Positions 1 through 9,100 of a stretch of 64,000 nt of DNA are shown piece by piece. A model generated the notes under the pieces. The model was not told the origin of the DNA. It made no database searches and worked only from the letters and a program-made list of their open reading frames with translations. The translations under genes and the position numbers were made by a program. Source of the DNA: Agrococcus sp. SGAir0287 (GTDB lineage Bacteria; Actinomycetota; Actinomycetes; Actinomycetales; Microbacteriaceae); contig NZ_CP027942.1 of NCBI RefSeq assembly GCF_005484985.1, forward strand, positions 2,046,001 to 2,110,000. Direction: 5' to 3'. Within the stretch, counting starts at the first letter, position 1, and every line of letters begins with the position of its first letter.

Positions 1-1767
1 CGTCACCGGCAACCGGTCGGGCAGCGGGTCGCACCACGGGCGCCGTGGCGCCGCATGCGCCCGCGAGTCGGCGACCAGCCGCTCGAGCAGCGCGGGATCG
101 GCGAGCGCCGACTGCGCGTGCACGGTCGACTGCCCGGCGATGCGTACGACGCAGCGCCCGCGCTCGTCGAGGCGCAGCCGTGCGGCGTCGGGCACGCCCG
201 TGACGGCGACGGCATCGGCCTCGTCGGGCACGCGCAGCGAGATCCGCACGCCGCAGTTCGCCAGCACGCCGTCGCGCACCGCCTCCGCCGGTCGTTGCGT
301 GCAGAGGATGAGGTGCATGCCGAGGCTGCGCCCGCGCGCGGCGACGTCGGTGAAGAGGCGCAGCAGCTCGGGCTGGTCGTGGAGCATCGCGGCGAGCTCG
401 TCGACGACGATGACGAGGCGGCCGAGGCCGGTCGCCTCGTCGATCGAGCGGGCACCCTGCTCGTGCAGCGCCCGCTCGCGATGACGCATCTCGGCGCGCA
501 GGCTCTCGATCGCACGGGTCGCGCCCTGCTCGTCGAGGTCCGTGACGAGGCCGACGCAGTGGCGCAGGTCGCGCAGCGCGGCGAACGAGGCGCCGCCCTT
601 GAAGTCGACGAGGAGCACCGCGAGCGCGTCGGGATCGTGACGACGCGCGAGCGCCGCGATCCAGGCGATCAGCAGCTCGCTCTTGCCCGATCCCGTCGTG
701 CCGCCGACGACGGCGTGCGGCCCGTCGACGGCGAGGTCGATCGCGAACGGTCGATCGCCGACGAGGAAGGTCGCGGGCAGCACCCCGGGCGCATCCTGGG
801 CGAGGTCGGCCAGCGGCACGAGCGACGGCAGCGCTCGGGCGCCGCCCAGCCCGGCCTCGACCGCCGCCTCCGCCAGCCGCGTCGCGGCGGCGGCGGCCTC
901 GCGCGCGGCGAGCAGGCTCGGAGTGCAGCGCCGATCGCCGACGCGCACGGCGTCGAGCGCGGCCTGGGCGACGACGCGGCAGTCGCGCGGCAGCGCCGCC
1001 GCGTCCGCCGCGCTCGCGAGCGTGACCTCGACGTCGTCGCCGAGGATGCGCACGAGGGTCCGATCGTCGACGACACGACGGTCGACGTGGTGCGGCAGCG
1101 CGTCGATCCAGGCCCACGACGCGTCCGCCTCCACGACGAGCGAGACCCGGTCGGGCGCGAGCTGCGCGAGCACCTGCACGGCCATGCTCCGCACGTGCGC
1201 GTCGCCGACGCCGCGCGCCGCGACGACTCCGACGCCGAGCCGCGCGTCGACGACGAGGGGCCCCTCGACCTCCGCGGCCCGCGCGCGCAGCGCTCGCGCA
1301 CGACGATCCACGTCCTCCTCCTGCGGCTGGGCGTAGCCGTCGAGCTCGAGGGTCGACGGCACGGCTCCGACGCCGAGCGACACGGGCACCGGCTCGCCCG
1401 GCTCGTGCCGCCAGCGATGCGGATGGTTGACGGGCGCCGAGCCGCACGCGCGCGCGTCGGGATGCGCCGACGCGAGCGCACGCGCCTCCTCGTCGCGCGC
1501 CGCGTCGATCCGCTCGCCCAGCACGTCGCACTCGCGCGCGAAGCGCTCCGCCTCGCGCCGGCGCGAGCGCCGTCGCTGGAGCCGACCGTCGCCGAGGCTC
1601 GCGATCGCGATGATCGGGCCGAGCAGCGCGAACAGCAGCACCGTGGTCGTCTGCGTCACGAGCCAGAGCGCCGCCGCGCCCACGACGGGCGCGAGGCTCG
1701 CGAGCAGCGGGAAGGATGCCGGCGCGGGCTCGGCGGGAGGCGAGGGCAGCTGCAGGCGGTCGGACAC
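1..1767 (-). CDS. EccC-like FtsK/SpoIIIE ATPase, C-terminal part beyond window
   Basis: Reading from a GTG at 1767 gives 589 codons with no stop before the left edge, so the 3' part is missing. The N-terminus has two hydrophobic segments (about residues 20-60) followed by a basic stretch, as in EccC/YukBA proteins. A P-loop GTTGSGKSE lies near residues 356-364 (Lys362), followed by an FtsK/SpoIIIE core with VDFKGG and a Walker B LVIVVDE. This first ATPase domain is intact; further domains would lie outside the window. EccC proteins are the membrane motors of type VII secretion, which is the likely role by family. It is the seventh gene of the PP2C/kinase operon, 79 bp after the transglutaminase-like gene. 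No strong ribosome site precedes the GTG, so the start is provisional. A dedicated DNA-translocating FtsK is less likely because the N-terminus is short. Confidence 0.82.
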   Translation of the reverse strand, partial: MSDRLQLPSPPAEPAPASFPLLASLAPVVGAAALWLVTQTTTVLLFALLGPIIAIASLGDGRLQRRRSRRREAERFARECDVLGERIDAARDEEARALASAHPDARACGSAPVNHPHRWRHEPGEPVPVSLGVGAVPSTLELDGYAQPQEEDVDRRARALRARAAEVEGPLVVDARLGVGVVAARGVGDAHVRSMAVQVLAQLAPDRVSLVVEADASWAWIDALPHHVDRRVVDDRTLVRILGDDVEVTLASAADAAALPRDCRVVAQAALDAVRVGDRRCTPSLLAAREAAAAATRLAEAAVEAGLGGARALPSLVPLADLAQDAPGVLPATFLVGDRPFAIDLAVDGPHAVVGGTTGSGKSELLIAWIAALARRHDPDALAVLLVDFKGGASFAALRDLRHCVGLVTDLDEQGATRAIESLRAEMRHRERALHEQGARSIDEATGLGRLVIVVDELAAMLHDQPELLRLFTDVAARGRSLGMHLILCTQRPAEAVRDGVLANCGVRISLRVPDEADAVAVTGVPDAARLRLDERGRCVVRIAGQSTVHAQSALADPALLERLVADSRAHAAPRRPWCDPLPDRLPVT

Positions 1768-1846
1768 GTCCGGCAGAGTGCCGCGATCCGGGGACCCGGA
1801 CGGCGGTGGTCGACGCGGGGTGTGGACGACGCACGGCTGTGGAGCC

Positions 1847-3991
1847 TCAGCGGTGGACGAGCGAGCGCAGCGAGAGCCGGGCGCGCAGACGGCGATGCCA
1901 GGGGCGTCCCTCGTCGAGCGCGTCGACGAGGCGCTGACGGTGCGACCACGCCTCGTCGACGCTCGCATCGTCGGGGTCGGTGCGGCCGAAGAGCGTCGCG
2001 TCGACGGCGCGCGCGAAGGCGGCCTCCTGCGCGCCGCGCGCGTACTCGAGCCGCGTCGCCGCCGTCTGCCGGGAGCGTCCGCGGTCGACGGCGGCATCGA
2101 CGAACTCGCGCCAGGCGCCGTCCACGCGCGCCGCGGCAGTCGGCGCGATGCGTCGCCTGCGACGCCGCAGCAGCTTCGCGCCGAGCACCGCGAGCGCGGG
2201 CGACGCGACGAGCAGCACGCCGCCGAGCGCGGTCGCGACGACGCCGAGCACGGCGAGCAGGAGTCCGTCGTCGACCGCCTGGGCGGGCGGCTGCACGGGA
2301 TCCGCGGGCTGCTGGTCGCCCTCGATGCCGCCCTCGGGCAGCACGGGGCCCGCCGGCGCCTGGGGCTGGGTCGAGGGCTGCGGCGCCGTCGCCTCCTCCT
2401 CGGGGATGGGCCGCTCCTCGGGCGTCACCGGGATGGCGACCCAGCCGGACTCCTGCGTCGACACCTCGATCCAGGCGTCGAGGTCGCCTGCGACCACCGT
2501 CGTCGGCTGCCCGTCGACGATCGAGCCCGGCACGTAGCCGACGACGATGCGCGCCGGGAATCCCAGCTGCTCGGCGAGCAGGGCGGCGGCGACGGCGTAC
2601 TGCTCGCCATCGCCGACCATGACGCCGTCGAACAGCTCGGCGATGCGCGCGAGCGAGTGGCCCGCGCGCGACGGTGCGTCGTCGTCGACCCCGTGGCTCA
2701 GGTAGCCGTCGGCGGCGAGCCCGTCGACGAGCGCCGCGAGGCGCTCGCCGGGCGTCGTCGCATCCTGCGTCCAGCCGGACAGCCAGGAGACGGCGTCGGC
2801 GGGCGGCGTGACGCCCAGCCGCGGCCGACCCGCGGGAGTGAGCGTCGAGAGGTCGTCGACCGCGGCATCGCGATGGAAGGCGATCTCGTACGCGTCCCCG
2901 GGCTGGATCCCGGCCGTCGCGAGCAGGTCGCCGGTGTCGGCGTCCGCGTGGAGCGTGGCCTGCAGCGCCGGTGCGCGAGCACCCACGAACCCGACGCTCT
3001 CGGGCGTGCCGACGTGCGGGATCCACGGTCCGTCGAGCGCCTGCACCGTCACGCCCAGCACCTCGTCGCCCGACGGCGGGATCGCTGGCTGGCGCACGAA
3101 CGCCGCATCGCCCACCCCTGCGACGACGCCGTCGTAGGCGTCGAGCACCGCGACGGAGAGGCGATCGCCGGGCGCGAGGCCCGTGGCGACGAGCACGGTC
3201 TCGTCGCGCCTGGGCGGCTCGTGCGAGGCTCGGAAGGCCGACAGCGGGCTGTCGAGCTGGCTCGTGTCGAGCATGACGGGATCGGAGCGCAGCACGGTGC
3301 GGTCGCCGAGCACCGCCGCACCGCCGACGATGCCGCAGCCGATCGCGGCGGCGGCGACCGTGAGCGACGCGATCGAGCGCCGCCAGAGCGTGGAGAGGGT
3401 GCGCGGTGCCGCGCGGCGGCGTCGAGCCTGTCGCACGATCGACACGAGCACGACGACGAGGCCCGTGACGAGCACGGCGTGCAGCACGGGAGCCCAGGGC
3501 CTGGCAGGGCCGAAGAGGATCGTCCAGATCGCGATCGCGACCGGCACGATCGCCGCGAGCTCGGCGCGGTGCGCGCGCAGCACGATCGATCCGGAGATCG
3601 CCGAGCCGCCGAGCACGAGCAGCAGCGGTGCCATGAGCACGCCGCCGCCGACGCCGACGGGGGTCTGGATGGTGAGGATGTCGCGCCACGACTGCCAGAT
3701 GGCCGGGACGACGACCGCGTAGGCCTCGGGGGTCGGCAGGATGCCCGCGAGGAGCTCGGGCGCGACGAGCGGCGGCGCGACGATCGCGAGCGTGCCGAGG
3801 CCCACGAGGATGAGCCACAGCGCCGGCCAGCGCCGCCACCAGCCGAGCACCGCGATGCCCGTGCCTGCGAGGAGCGCGGTGGCGACGACGGGCACGATGC
3901 GCGTCGACCCGAAGAGCGCACCCATGGGCAGGCACGCGGCGAGGATCGCGAGGACGCTCGCCGTGAGCGCGGCGAGGCGCCACTGCGTCAT
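1847..3991 (-). CDS. Membrane protein with degenerate transglutaminase-like domain (TgpA-like)
   Basis: 714 residues. Five to six membrane segments fill the first 200 residues, then comes an extracytoplasmic part with a transglutaminase-like fold, a Pro/Gln/Glu-rich linker, a membrane segment near 590-615 and a cytoplasmic DUF4129-like tail. The fold is recognisable from GEQYAVAAALLAEQLG, VVGYVPG and DAWIEV, but the catalytic triad is gone: the cysteine position is Gly462, the histidine position Asp505 and the aspartate position Pro521. It is therefore probably a binding or scaffold protein, not an enzyme. MoxR-DUF58-TgpA trios are a common bacterial arrangement and this gene follows both. 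Its ATG overlaps the DUF58 stop codon (ATGA), so translation is likely coupled. Confidence 0.85.
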   Translation of the reverse strand: MTQWRLAALTASVLAILAACLPMGALFGSTRIVPVVATALLAGTGIAVLGWWRRWPALWLILVGLGTLAIVAPPLVAPELLAGILPTPEAYAVVVPAIWQSWRDILTIQTPVGVGGGVLMAPLLLVLGGSAISGSIVLRAHRAELAAIVPVAIAIWTILFGPARPWAPVLHAVLVTGLVVVLVSIVRQARRRRAAPRTLSTLWRRSIASLTVAAAAIGCGIVGGAAVLGDRTVLRSDPVMLDTSQLDSPLSAFRASHEPPRRDETVLVATGLAPGDRLSVAVLDAYDGVVAGVGDAAFVRQPAIPPSGDEVLGVTVQALDGPWIPHVGTPESVGFVGARAPALQATLHADADTGDLLATAGIQPGDAYEIAFHRDAAVDDLSTLTPAGRPRLGVTPPADAVSWLSGWTQDATTPGERLAALVDGLAADGYLSHGVDDDAPSRAGHSLARIAELFDGVMVGDGEQYAVAAALLAEQLGFPARIVVGYVPGSIVDGQPTTVVAGDLDAWIEVSTQESGWVAIPVTPEERPIPEEEATAPQPSTQPQAPAGPVLPEGGIEGDQQPADPVQPPAQAVDDGLLLAVLGVVATALGGVLLVASPALAVLGAKLLRRRRRRIAPTAAARVDGAWREFVDAAVDRGRSRQTAATRLEYARGAQEAAFARAVDATLFGRTDPDDASVDEAWSHRQRLVDALDEGRPWHRRLRARLSLRSLVHR

Positions 3992-5169
3992 GCGAGCGCC
4001 TCCGAGCGGAGCCCGCGGGGCAGGTCCTCGAGCAGGCCGACCGTCAGCACGGGCACGCGCCCGAGGCGACCGACGGACGGTGGAGCGAGCGCGTCCGCGC
4101 GCAGCACGATCGGGGCGACGTCCGGCGGCAGCAGACCCGTCGCCTCGCGCAGCCGTCGCGGCGCTGCCGTGCCGCCGACGACGATCCAGGCGACGGAGGC
4201 CTGCGGGGCGAGCGCGATCGAGCGCACGACGTCGACGATCCCGAGCCGACGATCCGTGGCGAGGTCCGTCAGGGCGTCGAGCAGGCGATCGCGCGTGCGC
4301 GCATCGACGGTCGCCGGGTCGAGGCGGCCGCTCGAGGGGCTCTCGACGACGCGCACGCTGCGGCGCTGCGCGATGGCGGCCGACGCGATCGTGGCGACGA
4401 CCTCGAGCGCGAGCTCGAAGTCGTCGGCGCCGTAGTCCTCCGCGCTCGTCGAGACGCACACGAGCGTGTCGCTGCGCTTCGACGGCTCGAACTGCCGCAC
4501 GAGCAGCTGCCCGGTCCGCGCCGTCGATCGCCAGTGGACGTGCCGCGGCTCGTCGCCGGGGTGGTAGTCGCGCAGGCTGTGGAACGCGACGTCGTCGGCG
4601 GTGAGCTCGGCGGAGGTCTCGCCCTCGAGGTCGCGGACGAGGCCCGCGGCGACCGACGGGATCCGCGCGACCCGCGGATGCACGACGAGCTCGCTCGCCG
4701 CCGTGAGCACGTGCGTGCGCTCGAGGATGCCGAAGGGGTCCGTGCGCAGCACGGTCGCCGGTCCGACGACGACCCTGCCGCGGCGGCGCGTGTCGAGCAC
4801 GATGCGCTGCGTCGAGTCCTCTCCCGTGTCGAGGCGCGGCAGGTCGAGGCGGTACACGACGTCGCCCACGAGCACGTCGATCGCGCGCGGCGCGAAGAAG
4901 CGCCCCGGCCTGCGCACGACGAGCGTGGCGTGCGCGGGCTGGCCGACCGGCACGCGCTCGGCGGACAGCGCGAGCTGCACGTCGACGTCGCGCTGCCCGA
5001 GCACCCAGGGCAGCGCCGCGAGCACGAGCAGCAGCGCACCGGAGGCGGCGACGACGAGCTCGACCCAGCCGAGCGCGACGCCGACGGGACCGCCGACGAT
5101 CGCGACGCCCACGAGCGTCCATCCCCAGCCGGTGACGACGCGCGTCGAGCGCCGCAGCAGCTCGATCAC
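3988..5169 (-). CDS. DUF58 domain-containing membrane protein
   Basis: 393 residues starting at GTG 5169, which overlaps the MoxR stop by 4 bp. Two membrane helices lie in about residues 12-55. The DUF58 core follows, with its characteristic block RDYHPGDEPRHVHWRSTAR and LLVRQFE near the middle of the protein, and a C-terminal vWA-like fold. DUF58 proteins pair with MoxR AAA+ ATPases and are thought to be their substrates or adaptors in envelope assembly; the biochemical role is unknown. Here the gene is sandwiched between moxR and the transglutaminase-like gene with overlaps at both ends, which argues for a stoichiometric complex. Confidence 0.9.
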   Translation of the reverse strand: MIELLRRSTRVVTGWGWTLVGVAIVGGPVGVALGWVELVVAASGALLLVLAALPWVLGQRDVDVQLALSAERVPVGQPAHATLVVRRPGRFFAPRAIDVLVGDVVYRLDLPRLDTGEDSTQRIVLDTRRRGRVVVGPATVLRTDPFGILERTHVLTAASELVVHPRVARIPSVAAGLVRDLEGETSAELTADDVAFHSLRDYHPGDEPRHVHWRSTARTGQLLVRQFEPSKRSDTLVCVSTSAEDYGADDFELALEVVATIASAAIAQRRSVRVVESPSSGRLDPATVDARTRDRLLDALTDLATDRRLGIVDVVRSIALAPQASVAWIVVGGTAAPRRLREATGLLPPDVAPIVLRADALAPPSVGRLGRVPVLTVGLLEDLPRGLRSEALA

Positions 5170-6128
5170 GATCGGTCGCGGCCTCGCGGCGGCGGGGTCG
5201 AGAGCATGAGCTGCTGCAGGATCGTCTCCTGCGTGATGCCGTCGAGCTCGGCCTCGGGCTCGAGCACGATGCGGTGCGCGAGCACGGGGATGACGAGCGC
5301 CTTGACGTCGTCGGGAGTCACGTAGTCGCGGCCGTCGAGAGCCGCGTAGGCGCGCGCCGTCCGCACGAGCGAGAGCGCGCCGCGCACGCTCACCCCCAGG
5401 CGCACCTCGCCAGACTGCCGCGTCGCGTCGACGATCCGCGCGACGTAGTCGGCGACGGCCGCGTCGACGTGCACGGTCGCGACGACGCCCGCGAGCTCCC
5501 GCAGCCGCGCCGTGTCGACGACGGGCGCGAGCGACGCGGGATCGACGGGCTCGGCGGACCCCTCGAGGATGCGCAGCGTCGACGCGTGGTCGGGGTAGCC
5601 GATGGACGTGCGCAGCGCGAAGCGATCGAGCTGCGCCTCGGGCAGACGGTACGTGCCCGACTGCTCGATCGGGTTCTGCGTCGCGACGACCATGAACGGC
5701 GCGGGCACGGCATGCGGCCGCCCGTCGACCGTCACGCGGCCCTCCTGCATGACCTCGAGCATCGCCGACTGCGTCTTCGGGCTCGCGCGGTTGATCTCGT
5801 CGGCGAGGACGACGTTGGCGAAGACCGGACCCTCGTGGAAGCGGAAGCGGCCGGTGGACTGGTCCCAGATGCTCACGCCCGTGATGTCGCCGGGCAGCAG
5901 GTCGGGGGTGAACTGGATGCGCGACGCGGATCCGTCGATGCACGCCGCGAGCGCGCGGGCGAGCGACGTCTTGCCGGTGCCGGGGTTGTCCTCGACGAGC
6001 AGGTGGCCGCCCGAGAGCATCGCCGTGAGCGCGAGGCGCACGACGTGGGCCTTGCCGACGAGCACGGGCTCGATGGCCTCGGCCATGCGGTCGCCCAGCT
6101 CGCGGATCGCGGTCACGTCGTCGGTCAT
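5166..6128 (-). CDS. MoxR family AAA+ ATPase
   Basis: 320 residues, the normal length for the family. Walker A is NPGTGKTS at residues 48-55, Walker B VVLADEINR begins near 107, and the MoxR hallmark ATQNPIEQSGTYRLPEAQLDRF follows as separate ATQNPIEQ and LPEAQLDRF blocks. A C-terminal lid domain ends with the QQLMLSTPPP region. MoxR ATPases act as chaperones that mature or remodel partner proteins, usually a DUF58/vWA protein encoded next door, as here. The start at ATG 6128 lies 9 bp after the stop of the giant surface-protein gene. All active-site residues are present, in contrast to the dead transglutaminase two genes downstream. Confidence 0.94.
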   Translation of the reverse strand: MTDDVTAIRELGDRMAEAIEPVLVGKAHVVRLALTAMLSGGHLLVEDNPGTGKTSLARALAACIDGSASRIQFTPDLLPGDITGVSIWDQSTGRFRFHEGPVFANVVLADEINRASPKTQSAMLEVMQEGRVTVDGRPHAVPAPFMVVATQNPIEQSGTYRLPEAQLDRFALRTSIGYPDHASTLRILEGSAEPVDPASLAPVVDTARLRELAGVVATVHVDAAVADYVARIVDATRQSGEVRLGVSVRGALSLVRTARAYAALDGRDYVTPDDVKALVIPVLAHRIVLEPEAELDGITQETILQQLMLSTPPPRGRDRS

Positions 6129-6137
6129 CGGTCTCCT

Positions 6138-9100
6138 CTACATGCTGCACGCGGCGGCGGGCGATGGCAGCGGGTTCCTGCCGGTGACGGTGTCGAGCAG
6201 CCCCGACGTTACCTGTCCGACGACCTGCACCGAGGCAGCACCCGCGGGCACGACGATCGGCTGGTTGGCGTCCCCCGTCCGCTCGACCTCGCTGCCGTCG
6301 GCCATCGTGAACGTCGCGACGACGCGGTTCGTCGCGTTCGCGTTCGTCGGCGGCGCCGCGCCCCGCAGCGGCTCGTTCCACCGGCACTCGAGCGGCAGGG
6401 AGAGCACGGCGGCGAGGCTCAGCGGCGTGTAGGCGCCGACGCGCTGCGGCTGGCTGCACGCGACGAGCGTCTGCCCCGGCGAGCACTGCCGGATGTCGAC
6501 GACGTACTCGCGACCGTAGACGAGGCCGGCGGGCACGAGCCGGTCCCCCGCCGCGACGGGCGTCCACGCGCCCTGCACGTTCGGGCCCTGCACGCGCACC
6601 TCCATCGTCGTGCCCTGGTCCGGCGTCACGGCCGTGACGAGCATGTCGAGCGCATCGCGCGGCGCCTGCTCGGTGCCGTCGTCGAGCGCGATCCGCAGGT
6701 CGCCGGCGTCCGGGGCGGACGGCAGCACCGGCGCGCTCACCGACACGCTGCAGAACCAGCCGTTGTCGGCGACGACGACGATCTGGCTGCGTCCGCCGGA
6801 CGGCAGCCGCACGGTGCCCGACGTGCCCGACTGACCCGCCGGGGTCCCGCCGCCCGTCGAGCTGCAGCTCGGCGTCGGCGCTCCTGCCGCGACGGCCTGC
6901 AGCCGGTACCGCAGGTCCGCTCCGCCGGAGGCCGGCGCCGCCCAGACGACGCTCGCGGTGCTCGACGCCTCGTCGAAGCCCGACAGCACCACCGAGGTCT
7001 GTCCCGGCGGCCCCACCGCCGTGAACGGATGCGGCGTCGACCAGCGCCAGGCGTCGTCGGCGACGCCCGCATCGTTGGTCGCGGCGACCTCGACCTCGTA
7101 GGCCCGGCCGGGCTGCAGGCCGGAGAGGGCGACCTCGCGCGCGGCGGCGTCGAGGCGCAGCAGGATGCCCGCCTCCCGCACCCGCACGAGGTATCCCGTG
7201 ACGCCCGTCGCCCCCTGCGGCACCGTCGCCGCCTGCCAGCGCACGATCGTCGTGCCCGCGGTCGACGTCGGCGTGGAGGACACGCCCGTCACGGGCGCGG
7301 GCAGGCGGTCGGCGTGCATGGGCTCCGACGGCGACGACGGCTCGCTCGCTCCGACGGCGTTGCGGGCGACGACCTGCAGTCGCACGTCGACCCCGACCGG
7401 CAGGTCGGTGAGCGTGCACGTCGTGGACGGCCCGCACTCGTGCCGGTACCCGTTCGGGCCGAGCAGCGTGTAGCCGAGGATGGGGCTGTTGCCGTCGCCG
7501 GGCGGCGTGATGCGCACCACGAGGCCCGCGTCGATGTGCTGATCGGCGGCCTGCTGGGGCGGTGCGGGGCGGTCCGGCACGTCGTGGACCACGATCGTCA
7601 GCGTGCTCCAGACCGCGCGCCGCGGATCGCCCGTCGCGTCGAGCACCTGGTACCGCACGGTGGTCGTGCCCACGCGCGCGAGCTCGGACGTCTCGACCGA
7701 GAGGACGCTCGAGCCTGCCGCGCGCCGCAACGCGACGCCGAGGGGCACCGTCGACTGGTCGACGGCGGCGAGCACGAGCGGCGTGCCCGGGAAGGGGTTC
7801 GTGGCCTCGTCGTTGGCGAGGAGGTCGACGCTCGCGGCGCCGCCGCGCACGACCTCGATCCGGTCGGGCTGCGGCTGCGCGAGCGGCCTGGTCGACGAGA
7901 TGGTCACGAGACGGAGGGTGCCGGGGATGCCGTCGCCGTCGGGCCCCGTCACCGCGACCTCGAGCTCGCCGGTCGTGCCGACCTGCGCGCCCGCGGTGCG
8001 CACGGTGAGCAGCGAGCCGTCGATCGTCGCCGAAAAGCCCGGCGGGACGTCGCCGAGGGACCACGAGAAGCCGGCGACGGCCTCCGGATCCGGCGCCGTC
8101 GTGATGCGCGCGAGGTCGAGCTCCCTCGTGCCGCCCTGCTCGAGCTGCAGCGTCGTGCCGAGCACTCGACCCGGCAGGCCCTCGCCGGGCTCGACGGTGA
8201 TGGGCAGCACGATGGAGGCGACGCGCCCGTCGGGATCGCCGGGCGACTCGCCGTCGGTCACCTCGAAGGCGATGCTCGCGAACCCGAAGTACCCGGGCGC
8301 GGACGTGAAGCGCAGCGTGCGCGAGTCGACGACGGGCTGCGCGCCGTCGGAGTGCTCGGCGCGCACGCTCGACGCGTCGGTGATGAGGACGGGGTCGCCA
8401 TCGACGGCCACGACGTAGTCGTCGACGTCGATCTCGATCGTCTCCCCCGACGCGACGACGATGGGCGGCGCGTCGGGACGCAGCTGCGGCAGGGCGTCCT
8501 CGGTGCCCGGCACGACGACGAGCGCCGAGGCGGACTCCCCCGTGTCCTCGCGCGTCACGGTGTAGGGCACGACGCGCGTCTGCGGGGCGACGGCGACCCG
8601 GATCGTGCCGTCGGCGTCGATCCGCGTCCCGGCGACGTCGAGCGGCAGGGTCGTGACGAGCTCGTCGATCGCGCCGTCGGCCACCGTGACGGCGTCCATG
8701 GGATCGACGACGACCTGCTCACGGTCGAGGATCGCGGCGACGGGCACGCGCACGTCCTGCGCACGCGGGGCGGGGGGCTCGGCGTCCTCGTCGACGACGA
8801 CGCGCAGCCAGCCGACGGCCTGCGCGCCGCGCGAGGACTCGATCGTCACGACGACGCCGTACTCGCCGGGCTCCTCGCCCGCGGTCACGAGCACCTCCCC
8901 GTCGACGACCTCCGCCTCGACGTCACCCTGCGGCAGTGCGCTCACGACGTCGAGGGCGAGCCCCGCGGGGTCGAGGTCGTTGGCGAGGACGTCCACGGTC
9001 TGCGCCGTGCCCGGGCGCAGCGCGACCATGTCGGGCTCGGCGATCGGCGGAGCGACGGCGCCGTCCGGTGGTGCGACGCCGATGCGCACGATGCCCTGGG

